DNA of 35,196 nt from Acidaminococcaceae bacterium UBA2453 (GCA_002342505.1 DDQB01000012.1:1039-36234); one strand, 5' to 3'; positions 15,641 through 24,055 are shown, counted from the first letter of the stretch. The notes: a model not told the origin generated them from the letters alone. Numbers and translations: made by a program.

Positions 15641-15688
15641 CTGGGGTTACCAGTCAGTTTTAAAAATTTGAAAAGTGAGGGGAACATC

Positions 15689-16534
15689 ATGAACATTACT
15701 AAAAAAGCGATAACCATTTTATTAAGTATTACAATGCTTGCAACGATTGGCTGCGGCAGTGAGGAAAAGAAACCGGCAGCCAGCGCTCCGGTGCAGAAAC
15801 AGGAATTGAAATACCGGGTGATGCCAACGGCTACTTCCGATTTGTTCGAAGCGGGGGTAAAGCCGCTGCTGGAAAAGAAAGGTTATAAGCTGACCCCGGT
15901 AAAAATTAAAGACTCTATCCAACGGGAAATTGCGCTGGACGAAGGGAATATTGATTTCCATGTAGACGCACATGATGCCTGGATCCAAGCGGTTAACAAA
16001 AGTAAAGGAACGCATTTATTAGCAGTATTGCCCTTGCCGACGGTTCCAACCGGAATTTACGCCGGTAAAAAGACAGACCTTAAACAGATTGCGGACGGCG
16101 ACGTGATCGCAATCCCAAATGATGCATCCAATCTGGCCCGTTCCTATCAGCTGCTGGAACGCCTCGGCTGGATTAAGTTAGATGAGAAAAAAGACAAAGA
16201 CCATGTAACCGGAAAGGATATTGTGTCCAATCCTAAAAACCTGAAATTCCAGGAGATGAAAGGCCCGTCCATTAATGCGATCAAGACGGATGTAGCGTTT
16301 ATCATCCTGCGCGGTTCCGATGCATATAATGCAAAACTGGATTTCAACACGGTGCTGTTTGCGGAAAGCTCCGACAGTATGAAAGACTCCATGCGTATTG
16401 CCCTGTGCGTAAGTGAAAAGAATAAAGACGCTTCCTGGGTAAAGGATATTATTGCTGCGTATAAATCGCCGGAATTTAAGGAATTCACAAAAAAGAACGG
16501 AACGTTCTGGATTCTTCCGAAGTACATGCAATAA
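15689..16534 (+). CDS. MetQ/NlpA-type binding lipoprotein (second copy)
   Basis: 281 residues from the ATG at 15689 (GAGGGG upstream). Signal peptide with a less standard lipobox, ATIGC (Cys22). It is an NlpA-family protein but clearly diverged from the first copy: 'LDEGNIDFHVDAHDAWIQ' replaces 'DGEIDLVSYQHKPFM', and AIPNDASNLARSYQL replaces AIPNDPTNGGRGL. The ligand-site changes suggest a different substrate from methionine. It probably feeds the same MetNI pair downstream, giving one transporter two ligand specificities. Confidence 0.87.
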   Translation: MNITKKAITILLSITMLATIGCGSEEKKPAASAPVQKQELKYRVMPTATSDLFEAGVKPLLEKKGYKLTPVKIKDSIQREIALDEGNIDFHVDAHDAWIQAVNKSKGTHLLAVLPLPTVPTGIYAGKKTDLKQIADGDVIAIPNDASNLARSYQLLERLGWIKLDEKKDKDHVTGKDIVSNPKNLKFQEMKGPSINAIKTDVAFIILRGSDAYNAKLDFNTVLFAESSDSMKDSMRIALCVSEKNKDASWVKDIIAAYKSPEFKEFTKKNGTFWILPKYMQ

Positions 16535-16572
16535 CGGGATGAATAGCAAAGAAATTGGAAAGAAGTGAGAAC

Positions 16573-17490
16573 ATGGCTATTAATCTTTCAGGTTCCTGGG
16601 TGGCAATGCCCATACCCTTTGATAAAAAAGGAGCCATTGATTTTGACGGTTTTAAAACGCTGGTTGACCGTCAGATCGAATATGGAACAAGCCAGTTGTT
16701 TGTATTAGGTTCCGCTGCGGAAGTCAGCCTGCTGACGGCAGATGAAAAGAAAGAAATTATCCGCCAGACTGTCAGTATAGTAAAACAGCGCATCCCTGTA
16801 TTTTTCAGCGCGGCTTCCAATACCACAGAAGGAGAAATAGAGATTGCAAAGTTTGCGGAAGAACAGGGTGCGGACGGTGTGATTTTTACGATTCCGCCTT
16901 ATGTGCTGATTCCTCAGGAAGATGCGTTCCTGCATTTAGATACAGTGATGGGTGCCACGTCGCTTCCTTGCGGAATCTACAACAATCCGGCCCGTCTTGG
17001 CGTGCAGGTTGAACCGGAAACGATCAAACGGCTGTCGGACCGTCATGCGAACTTTGTGGTGGACAAGGAAGCGACCGGCAGCGTGTACCAGCTGGTACAG
17101 GTACAGCGGCTGACACAGGGAAAGGTGAAAATTATGTGCTGCGATTCTCCCTGGTATGCCATTGCGCTGCCGACCCTTGCGGTTGGTGGAACCGAGTTTG
17201 CCAATATAGGCGGAAATATTATCCCGGAAGAAGCAGCCCGATATTCGCGCCCCTGGACCAGTATTGAAATCGTCAACGAGAGTCGGGAATTGTATTTTAA
17301 ATATTTCCCGTTGCTGCAGGAATTGTATGAGGTTTCCAACCCGGTGGTTATCAAAGCGGCGCTGAACCTGCTGGGGCTGCCTGGCGGATATGTACGCCGT
17401 CCGTATCAGGATTACGACGGGGAAGGATTGAAACGACTGGAAAAGGTGATGACAGAACTGGGCGTTTTTGAAAAGTATGTGGTGAGGTAA
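16573..17490 (+). CDS. DapA-superfamily lyase/aldolase, non-canonical active site
   Basis: 305 residues from ATG 16573. TIM-barrel class I aldolase of the DHDPS/N-acetylneuraminate lyase family, with Schiff-base Lys165 (VDKEATGS) and Tyr136 with the following Arg (YNNPARLG). The GTTGE motif that positions pyruvate in true dihydrodipicolinate synthase is GSAAE (46-50) here, so lysine-pathway function is doubtful. Its position after a deacylase and a binding protein suggests a carbon-carbon lyase acting on an imported metabolite or its 2-oxo acid. I cannot name the substrate. Confidence 0.8.
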   Translation: MAINLSGSWVAMPIPFDKKGAIDFDGFKTLVDRQIEYGTSQLFVLGSAAEVSLLTADEKKEIIRQTVSIVKQRIPVFFSAASNTTEGEIEIAKFAEEQGADGVIFTIPPYVLIPQEDAFLHLDTVMGATSLPCGIYNNPARLGVQVEPETIKRLSDRHANFVVDKEATGSVYQLVQVQRLTQGKVKIMCCDSPWYAIALPTLAVGGTEFANIGGNIIPEEAARYSRPWTSIEIVNESRELYFKYFPLLQELYEVSNPVVIKAALNLLGLPGGYVRRPYQDYDGEGLKRLEKVMTELGVFEKYVVR

Positions 17491-17498
17491 CAGGCGTG

Positions 17499-17918
17499 AT
17501 GGTATTTGGTGAGGTTACAGTAAAAGCAGGGGAAGATATTCTGCAAACTATAGAAGCTTTCGTTATTGAAAAGCAGTGGAAATCTGTTGTGGTCACGAAC
17601 GCGATAGGCTCGGTAAAGGATCTTCTGCTGGCTACGCCTGTCAGAAACGAACTGCCTTTAAAAATAATGACGACGCCCTGTTACGGGGCTGCAGAAATCC
17701 TGGCTTTTACCGGGGAAATCATGAGTAAGGACCGGATGGATCCGCAGTTGAAAGCGGTTTATCCCAACAGGGAAAGTCCACTGTTCGTTCATATCCACGC
17801 AGCCTGCGCCCGCCCGGGAGGACAGGTGATGGGCGGCGGGTTATGGGGAGGTAAGGCGTTCCGGGAATTACGAGTATTCCTGCTCGAACTGAAGGGTGAG
17901 GAAACGCTGGCTGGATGA
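17499..17918 (+). CDS. PPC/DUF296-domain protein
   Basis: 139 residues from ATG 17499 (a GTG one codon earlier is possible), nine bases after the DapA-like gene. A single PPC (DUF296) domain: 'VVVTNAIGSVKDLLLATP' and the histidine-containing end HIHAACARPGGQVMGGGLW match the trimeric fold in which conserved histidines can bind a metal. Free-standing bacterial PPC proteins have no settled function; plant versions are fused to AT-hooks, which are absent here. Tight coupling to a metabolic lyase suggests an enzymatic or metabolite-binding role rather than DNA binding. Confidence 0.75.
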   Translation: MVFGEVTVKAGEDILQTIEAFVIEKQWKSVVVTNAIGSVKDLLLATPVRNELPLKIMTTPCYGAAEILAFTGEIMSKDRMDPQLKAVYPNRESPLFVHIHAACARPGGQVMGGGLWGGKAFRELRVFLLELKGEETLAG

Positions 17919-17987
17919 CTCGGCAGATAAAGCGGAAAAGTGTTTTCAGGATTCTGTGAAAAATAACACGCAGGGGAGAGATATCTG

Positions 17988-19025
17988 ATGATTGAATTTC
18001 AGGATATCAGTAAAGTGTATCAGGGAAAAACCGGGGAGATACATGCGCTCCGGCATGTTAATCTGAAAATCGGGGATGGGGAAATTTATGGCATTATCGG
18101 TTTAAGCGGGGCGGGAAAATCCACACTGCTTAGTATGATCAACGGGTTGGAATTTCCGTCCGAAGGCGCTGTGCTGGTAAACGGAAAAAATATCTGCGGG
18201 ATGAGTTTTAGCGAGCTGCAAAAAATCCGGCGGAATATAGGAATGATATTTCAGGAGTTCAATTTGCTGAATTCTAAAACCGTCCGGCATAATATATCCC
18301 TGCCTCTGATTATCGCAGGCGAGGACAAAGCGATTATCCGGGAAAGAGTCAATAAGCTGCTGAAGTTTGTCGGCCTGACGGATAAAGCGGAGCAGTTCCC
18401 AGACCAGCTTTCCGGGGGACAGAAGCAGCGGGTAGGGATTGCCCGGGCCCTGGTTACCAATCCTTCTATTTTGCTGAGCGATGAGGCAACCAGCGCTCTT
18501 GATCCGGATACGATGGAAGCAATTCTTGATTTGTTGAAGCGGATCAACAAAGAACTGGGAATCACGATTGTCATGGTGACGCACCAGATACGGGCAGTAC
18601 AGAAGATATGCAATAAAGTGGCAGTCATGCAGTCGGGAAAAGTCATTGAAGAAGGAGAAGTGTTTCAGGTCTTCAGCGATCCACAACAGGAAATTACAAA
18701 GGATTTCGTTAGGACTGTGGTGCCGGATGTCATTACTCCGACAGTCTGCAGGCAGATCCGAATGGAATCGAAAGGCAATTATGAGATACTTCGCCTGAAA
18801 TTTACCGGGAGCAATGCATTAGGCGATTTGATTTATCAGATCAATACGAAATTTTTGCTGAAAACACGCATTCTTCATGCAACCGTTACGGAACTTGACG
18901 AACAGACCCTTGGTATCCTGATACTGCAGATTTCTGGCGCGCCGGAGCAGATTGCGGAGGTCGAGGAATATGTGCGTGCCAGCGGCGTGCAATGCGAGGA
19001 GGTGAAATGCCAGTATGGTTTTTAA
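17988..19025 (+). CDS. metN: methionine ABC transporter ATP-binding protein MetN
   Basis: 345 residues. Walker A GLSGAGKST at 38-46, signature LSGGQKQRVGIARAL, Walker B LLSDEATSALDP. The last 90 or so residues form the NIL (ACT-like) domain that binds methionine and inhibits transport in MetN proteins. It energises uptake by MetI together with the two MetQ-type proteins upstream. Its end overlaps the metI start by 11 bases, indicating translational coupling. Confidence 0.95.
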   Translation: MIEFQDISKVYQGKTGEIHALRHVNLKIGDGEIYGIIGLSGAGKSTLLSMINGLEFPSEGAVLVNGKNICGMSFSELQKIRRNIGMIFQEFNLLNSKTVRHNISLPLIIAGEDKAIIRERVNKLLKFVGLTDKAEQFPDQLSGGQKQRVGIARALVTNPSILLSDEATSALDPDTMEAILDLLKRINKELGITIVMVTHQIRAVQKICNKVAVMQSGKVIEEGEVFQVFSDPQQEITKDFVRTVVPDVITPTVCRQIRMESKGNYEILRLKFTGSNALGDLIYQINTKFLLKTRILHATVTELDEQTLGILILQISGAPEQIAEVEEYVRASGVQCEEVKCQYGF

Positions 19026-19674
19026 TATACTGCCTTGGGGCGATATCATTGAAGCGATGAAGACCACTTTTTTTATGGTCAGCGTCTCTCTTTTCATTGG
19101 CACAATCCTGGCTGTTATTCTTGCCTTTGCGTTGGTTCTGACGAATGACGGCGGTCTTTGGGAAAACCGATATGTTTTTTACGGCTTGAACTCTGTGATC
19201 AGTCTGATCAGAAGTCTTCCGTTTATTATTCTGATGACTTTTATTTTTCCGTTTACCAAGATGATTGTTGGGACGCGTATCGGGGCGACGGCAGCCTTAG
19301 TTCCATTAGTCTGCTTTATCGTTCCGTATTTGGCCCGGTTGTTTGAGAATTCCCTGCTGGGCGTTGATAAAGGCATTATTCGTGCAGCAAAAGCCATGGG
19401 AGCCAATTATTTCCAGATTATATGGTATTTTATTTTGCCGGAAGCCAAAAGTTCCATGATACTATCCATAACCATTGGAACGATCTCTCTGATTTCGGCT
19501 ACGGCTCAGGCAGGAACTATCGGCGCGGGAGGAATTGGCGATATGGCGCTGACGTATGGGTATGAGCGGATGGATGTACCCGTTATGCTTGCAACGATCG
19601 TTATTTTGGTAGTGATTGTCCAGTCGGTACAGACGCTGGGTAACTATTTTGCAAAACGGGCGCGGAATCATTAG
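19015..19674 (+). CDS. metI: methionine ABC transporter permease MetI
   Basis: 219 residues with five hydrophobic segments. It has the EAA-loop region of BPD_transp_1 permeases ('RAAKAMGANYFQIIWYFILPEA') and the AQAGTIGAGGIGDMAL stretch typical of MetI. Inner-membrane channel of the MetNIQ importer. It overlaps metN by 11 bases. Confidence 0.95.
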   Translation: MVFNILPWGDIIEAMKTTFFMVSVSLFIGTILAVILAFALVLTNDGGLWENRYVFYGLNSVISLIRSLPFIILMTFIFPFTKMIVGTRIGATAALVPLVCFIVPYLARLFENSLLGVDKGIIRAAKAMGANYFQIIWYFILPEAKSSMILSITIGTISLISATAQAGTIGAGGIGDMALTYGYERMDVPVMLATIVILVVIVQSVQTLGNYFAKRARNH

Positions 19675-19760
19675 CGGGTCAAGGCAGACACTTTTGCAAC
19701 AGTTTAGAAAAAGGAACATCACAGGGAATCTGTCGGACGGACATTATTAGGAGGCTATTT

Positions 19761-20909
19761 ATGGATTTTTCAACGTTATGTATTCACGGCGGTTACAAAC
19801 CTGACTGTACGGGGAGCGTCAGCGCCCCGATTTATACATCAACAGCCTACGCCCATCCCGGTGTGCAGCAAAGCACAGGGTATGATTACATCCGCACGCA
19901 GAACCCGACGCGGGAAAGCGTGGAACGCTGCCTGGCAGCATTGGAGGGCGGTACGAACGGTTTTGCGTTTGCGTCCGGTATGGCAGCCCTGGCCTGCCTG
20001 ATGGAACTGTTCCAACCGGGGGATCATTTTATCGTTACTGCCGACTTGTACGGTGGTTCGATCCGCCTTTTCAATGCAGTATCCCGGAAAAATGGACTGG
20101 CCTATACGGAAGCAGATACCGGCGATCTGGAGGCTATGGAAAAAGCGTATCGGCCTGGCACAAAAGCCGTATATATTGAAACGCCGTCCAATCCTACCAT
20201 GCAGATTACGGATCTTCGTGCCATCAGCGAATGGGCTCATGCAAGAAACCTGAAAGTGATTGTAGATAATACATTCCTGACGCCGTATTTCCAGAAACCG
20301 CTGCTGCTTGGCGCGGATATTGTCCTGCACAGCGGGACAAAATACCTGGGGGGCCATAACGATCTGCTGGCGGGAATTTTGGTAACGAAAGAGGAAGAAG
20401 ATACGGCAAAGATAAAATTTCTGCAGAATACCATCGGCGCAGTACTTTCTCCCTTTGACAGCTGGTTGCTGCTGCGGGGGCTGAAAACACTGCCGCTGCG
20501 GATGGAACGTCATGCGTCTTCTGCACTGCAGATTGCGAAATGGCTGCAACGGCAGCCGCAGGTCAAAAAGGTTTTTTATCCAGGACTGGAGGATTCGCCC
20601 CGTTATGACTCCAATGCCAGACAGGTCAGCGGCTTTGGCGGCATGATTTCCTTTGAAACAGAATCGGAATCCTTTGCCCGCAGCGTGCTATCAAAATTGA
20701 AGCTGATTTTGTTTGCGGAAAGCTTGGGCGGAACGGAATCCCTGCTGACCTATCCGTTATTACAGACCCATGCCGATGTGCCTCGTGAGGAAGCGCTTGC
20801 AAAAGGAATCAATGAGCGTCTGTTGCGCCTGTCTGTAGGGCTGGAGGCGCCGGAAGATATCATTGGGGATTTGGAGCAGGCGTTTGCCGCCGCTGTGCAG
20901 GGGACATAG
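19761..20909 (+). CDS. cystathionine gamma-synthase/gamma-lyase family PLP enzyme
   Basis: 382 residues, start after AGGAGG. Fold type I Cys/Met metabolism enzyme with PLP Lys194 (HSGTKYLGGHND), YxR region 'YDYIRTQNPTRE', SGMAA and SNPT. The HND after the PLP lysine is common to the MetB/MetC/gamma-lyase group and separates it from metY upstream. It could form cystathionine from O-acetylhomoserine and cysteine or cleave cystathionine; these activities cannot be split reliably by eye. Followed by a PatB-type beta-lyase, it may complete transsulfuration in either direction. Confidence 0.88.
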   Translation: MDFSTLCIHGGYKPDCTGSVSAPIYTSTAYAHPGVQQSTGYDYIRTQNPTRESVERCLAALEGGTNGFAFASGMAALACLMELFQPGDHFIVTADLYGGSIRLFNAVSRKNGLAYTEADTGDLEAMEKAYRPGTKAVYIETPSNPTMQITDLRAISEWAHARNLKVIVDNTFLTPYFQKPLLLGADIVLHSGTKYLGGHNDLLAGILVTKEEEDTAKIKFLQNTIGAVLSPFDSWLLLRGLKTLPLRMERHASSALQIAKWLQRQPQVKKVFYPGLEDSPRYDSNARQVSGFGGMISFETESESFARSVLSKLKLILFAESLGGTESLLTYPLLQTHADVPREEALAKGINERLLRLSVGLEAPEDIIGDLEQAFAAAVQGT

Positions 20910-20995
20910 CCGGAATTGTGAAAGGATAACGCAAAAAGTTACTGCTTTCGTTTCTGCCTGTGCTGCCGGGAAAAGTTGGTAGGATGGATAATTTT

Positions 20996-22162
20996 ATGGA
21001 TTTAGACAAAATCATTGAACGCAAAAATACAGACTGCCTGAAATTCGATGCTGTGGTTCGGCGCGGATATCCGGAATGCATTTTACCGCTTTGGGTAGCG
21101 GACATGGATTTCCCAGCTGCGCCGCCGATATTGGCGGCATTGCAGAAACGGATAGCCCATGGCGTTTTCGGATACAGCGAACCGGATCCGAATCGCTTTT
21201 TTCCTGTGTTGGAACGATGGTTCAGGGAACGCCACAACTGGCAGATTCAAAAGGACTGGCTGATCCAGACGCCGGGCGTGGTATTTGCGCTTGCCATGGC
21301 TGTCAAAGCGTTCACGAATCCCGGCGATGCGGTGCTGATCCAGCAACCGGTGTATTATCCGTTCAGTGAAGTCATTTTGGACAACGGGCGTCGCAGGGTG
21401 AGCAGCGACCTGATCCTGAAGGACGGACGTTATGATATTGATTTTACTGATTTAGAAAGGAAAATCGTAGAAAATAAGGTGAAGCTGTTTCTGCTGTGCA
21501 GCCCCCATAATCCTGTAGGGCGGGTGTGGACCAGGAAAGAACTGGAAACGGTTGCCGCTATCTGTCATAAAAATAATGTAATTGTGGTGGCAGACGAAAT
21601 ACATGAAGATTTTGTCTGGACGGAACGGCCGCATATCCCATATGCTTCACTGGGAGAAGCATTCGCGCAGCAGGCTGTCATTTGTACCGCTCCCAGCAAG
21701 ACCTTTAATCTGGCAGGACTGCAGGTCTCCAATATTTTTATTCCTGATTATGGACTGCGCAGAAGGTTTCATCATGAAATAAATGCGGCAGGCTACAGCC
21801 AGCTTAACACACTGGGCCTGATTGCCTGCGAAGCAGCTTATCAGTATGGCGCTCCCTGGCTGGAGGAGGTAAAACAGTATCTGTGTGGGAACATAAATTT
21901 TACCAAAGCATTTTTACAGCAGCATATTCCGCAGATCAGGCTGGTCGAGCCGGAAGGAACGTACCTGCTGTGGCTGGATTGCCGCGGGCTGGGGCTTGCC
22001 AATACCGAATTGGAAGATCTCATAATAAAAAAGGCTGGTCTCTGGCTGGACAGCGGCGCTATCTTCGGCGCATCGGGAAAGGGGTTCCAGCGTATCAACA
22101 TCGCCTGTCCCAGGAGCGTGCTGCAGGAAGCGCTGGAACGGATGCAAAAAGCCATTGGATAA
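20996..22162 (+). CDS. PatB/MalY-type cystathionine beta-lyase
   Basis: 388 residues when started at ATG 20996, which gives MDLDKIIERKNTDCLKFD, the standard PatB/MalY opening. An in-frame ATG at 20984 is possible but has no spaced ribosome site. Aminotransferase-like fold type I with WVADMDF, SPHNPVGRVW and PLP Lys235 (APSKTFNLAGLQ). These enzymes cleave cystathionine, cystine or cysteine S-conjugates to a thiol, pyruvate and ammonia. It is the last gene of the sulfur run. No stand-alone terminator follows; transcription would meet the dapL attenuator terminator at 22225-22277. Confidence 0.88.
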   Translation: MDLDKIIERKNTDCLKFDAVVRRGYPECILPLWVADMDFPAAPPILAALQKRIAHGVFGYSEPDPNRFFPVLERWFRERHNWQIQKDWLIQTPGVVFALAMAVKAFTNPGDAVLIQQPVYYPFSEVILDNGRRRVSSDLILKDGRYDIDFTDLERKIVENKVKLFLLCSPHNPVGRVWTRKELETVAAICHKNNVIVVADEIHEDFVWTERPHIPYASLGEAFAQQAVICTAPSKTFNLAGLQVSNIFIPDYGLRRRFHHEINAAGYSQLNTLGLIACEAAYQYGAPWLEEVKQYLCGNINFTKAFLQQHIPQIRLVEPEGTYLLWLDCRGLGLANTELEDLIIKKAGLWLDSGAIFGASGKGFQRINIACPRSVLQEALERMQKAIG

Positions 22163-22185
22163 TTGGATATTTATAAAAATTTTCC

Positions 22186-22214
22186 TTTACAAATTTGCAC
22201 TGTAGTATTACAAT
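22186..22214 (+). promoter_or_regulatory. dapL promoter
   Basis: TTTACA (22186-22191), 17 bases, TACAAT (22209-22214). The predicted start near 22221 is only a few bases before the attenuator hairpin. Confidence 0.7.
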
Positions 22215-22224
22215 AAAAAAGTAA

Positions 22225-22240
22225 GCAACAAAGACGTTGC
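22225..22240 (+). promoter_or_regulatory. candidate ANTAR-binding hairpin, dapL leader
   Basis: GCAAC-AAAGAC-GTTGC: a five-pair stem with a six-base loop having A at position 1 and G at position 4, the loop rule known for RNA bound by ANTAR proteins such as EutV. Its 5' arm is also the 5' arm of the terminator, so the two folds exclude each other. Confidence 0.72.
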
Positions 22241-22277
22241 GGATATTTATATCCGGCTCGCTTTGTTGCTTTTTTTA
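22225..22277 (+). terminator. attenuator terminator of dapL
   Basis: GCAACAAAG (22225-22233) pairs with CTTTGTTGC (22261-22269), enclosing an inner CGGATAT / ATATCCG hairpin, then TTTTTTT. It lies wholly within the leader, 215 bases before dapL. An unregulated terminator here would silence the gene. Confidence 0.88.
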
Positions 22278-22407
22278 TTTCCGGGTTGTATTGCAGTCCG
22301 GAAACGCAGTTTGACAGCCGCAGGATCGAGAAGGTCATCTGGGGGGAAACGCGGCTGTCCTGCAACTGTGTGAAAAATGAAGAAAAAACGGAAAGCGTAA
22401 CAGAGGA

Positions 22408-22427
22408 TTTAACCAGCGCTTCCTTAA
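22408..22427 (-). repeat. dispersed repeat remnant (copy B)
   Basis: TTTAACCAGCGCTTCCTTAA, matching the right terminus of the full element at 34814-35024. It lies in the dapL leader between terminator and start codon. Confidence 0.6.
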
Positions 22428-22491
22428 AAGTTTGCGATATGTATGATCAAGATGATGTAAAGACAGCAACCGGTAAAGGAGCTTTATCAAT

Positions 22492-23688
22492 ATGGCATGG
22501 GTCAACGAAAATTACGCAGTCCTGCAGGACAGTTACCTGTTTTCGCAGGTTGCCCATAAAGTTGCGGATTATGCCGCCTCGCATCCGGAAACAAAGATCA
22601 TCCGCCTTGGCATCGGCGATGTGACGCTTCCGCTGGCGCCTGTGGTAGTGGAGGCAATGCAGAAGGCTGCGGCGGAGATGGGCGTTAAGGAAAGCTTCCG
22701 GGGTTACGGCCCGGAACAGGGATATGATTTTCTGCACGAAGCCCTGGTGAAATATTACGCAGATTTTGGCGTGTCGCTGGAGTCTTCCGAAATTTTCATC
22801 AGCGACGGTGCGAAGAGCGACTGCGGCAATATTACGGATCTGTTTGACGATGCCAACGTGATCCTGGTACCCGATCCGGTGTACCCGGTGTACCTGGATA
22901 CGAATATCATGCGGGGACGGCAGATCGTTTTCATGCAGGGAAGCCCGGATAATGATTTCCTTCCCATGCCGGATGCATCCGTAAAGGCGGATATCATTTA
23001 CCTGTGTTCGCCCAATAATCCTACCGGGGCTGCCTATTCCAGAGCGCAACTGAAGGAATGGGTTGCTTATGCGCGGCAGCAGGATGCGGTGATTTTATAC
23101 GATGCGGCATACGAAGCATTTATAGAAGACTCCTCGTTGCCCCGGAGTATTTTTACGATAGAAGGCGCAAAAGAGTGCGCCATTGAGCTGTGCTCCCTTT
23201 CCAAAACGGCAGGCTTTACCGGGACCCGTTGCGGTTACACGGTAGTTCCGCTGGAGCTGAAACGTAAAACCAGAAATGGAAAAGAACTGTCGCTGAATAA
23301 AATGTGGCTGCGTCGCCAGACTACCAAATTTAACGGGGTTCCCTATATTGTGCAGCGGGGAGCGGAAGCGGTGTTTACGCCGGAAGGACAGCGGCAGTGC
23401 CGGGAGAATCTGGCGTATTATAAAGAAAACGCCCGTCTGATCGGGGCGGCGCTGGATGAAAAAGGCATCCTGTATTACGGTGGGAAGAATTCTCCGTACA
23501 TTTGGATGCAGTGCCCGGACAACATGAAGTCCTGGGAGTTTTTTGATTACCTGCTGGAAAAGCTGGGCATTGTGGGGACGCCCGGTTCCGGGTTCGGAAC
23601 CATGGGAGAAGGCTGGTTCCGCCTGACGGCATTTGCCAGCCGGGAAGCGACGCAGGAAGCGGTGGAACGGTTCCGTAAGTGTTTGTGA
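22492..23688 (+). CDS. dapL: LL-diaminopimelate aminotransferase
   Basis: 398 residues, start after AAAGGAG. Opening FSQVAHKVADYAASHPE, 'IIRLGIGDVTLPL', FRGYGPEQGYDFL and PLP Lys238 (SLSKTAGFTGTRCGY) are diagnostic for DapL. It converts tetrahydrodipicolinate to LL-diaminopimelate in one step using glutamate as amino donor, feeding lysine and peptidoglycan. The long leader carries an attenuator with an ANTAR-type hairpin, so expression seems tied to nitrogen status, which is unusual for this gene. Confidence 0.93.
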   Translation: MAWVNENYAVLQDSYLFSQVAHKVADYAASHPETKIIRLGIGDVTLPLAPVVVEAMQKAAAEMGVKESFRGYGPEQGYDFLHEALVKYYADFGVSLESSEIFISDGAKSDCGNITDLFDDANVILVPDPVYPVYLDTNIMRGRQIVFMQGSPDNDFLPMPDASVKADIIYLCSPNNPTGAAYSRAQLKEWVAYARQQDAVILYDAAYEAFIEDSSLPRSIFTIEGAKECAIELCSLSKTAGFTGTRCGYTVVPLELKRKTRNGKELSLNKMWLRRQTTKFNGVPYIVQRGAEAVFTPEGQRQCRENLAYYKENARLIGAALDEKGILYYGGKNSPYIWMQCPDNMKSWEFFDYLLEKLGIVGTPGSGFGTMGEGWFRLTAFASREATQEAVERFRKCL

Positions 23689-23830
23689 TGAGCTGCTTGT
23701 GCGTTGCAGCTTGCTTCTGTAGCTTTTGTAACAGGCTGTTTGTGCTGCGTCGGGACTGATGGGGCGGGTATGTGCTCATTACCGGCCGGTGCAGGACTTG
23801 CAGTTTGCGGTAGAAACATATGGATTTTAC

Positions 23831-23890
23831 GCAACAAAGACGTTGGGACAGGTTGTTTATACCTGTCGGTCTTTGTTGCTTTTTTGTTTT
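23831..23890 (+). terminator. attenuator terminator of glmS
   Basis: GCAACAAAGAC (23831-23841) pairs with GTCTTTGTTGC (23869-23879), enclosing GACAGGT / ACCTGTC, then TTTTTTG and more T. It lies 166 bases before the glmS start. The 5' arm begins with the same 15 bases as the dapL attenuator. A weak promoter (TTGCAG 23798, TATGGA 23819) is the best candidate upstream. Confidence 0.85.
23832..23845 (+). promoter_or_regulatory. candidate ANTAR-binding hairpin, glmS leader
   Basis: CAAC-AAAGAC-GTTG: four pairs and the same AAAGAC loop as in the dapL leader. Its 5' arm overlaps the terminator stem, so formation should prevent termination. Confidence 0.7.
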
Positions 23891-23976
23891 ACGGGAATTG
23901 CCGGGAAGGATTGTTGCTCCTTTGCGGTTTACAAAGGGATTGGGCGATTAAGGGAGCGCAGGGAATTTTGAATGCG

Positions 23977-24021
23977 CGCCCTCGGTAAATGCACAAACTC
24001 ATTTAATCAGCGGTTCCTTAA
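23977..24021 (-). repeat. dispersed repeat, right end (copy C)
   Basis: CGCCCTCGG..., then GCACAAACTCATTTAATC, then AGCGGTTCCTTAA matches the last 45 bases of the full element (34984-35028) with few differences. It lies in the glmS leader, ending 35 bases before the start codon. Confidence 0.8.
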
Positions 24022-24055
24022 GGACGCGTTCAATAATACCGGGGAGGTTGTTTTT

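Noticed and set aside
23891..24055. glmS ribozyme
   Set aside because: The leader between attenuator and start codon lacks the recognisable ribozyme core; about a quarter of it is a copy of the dispersed repeat.
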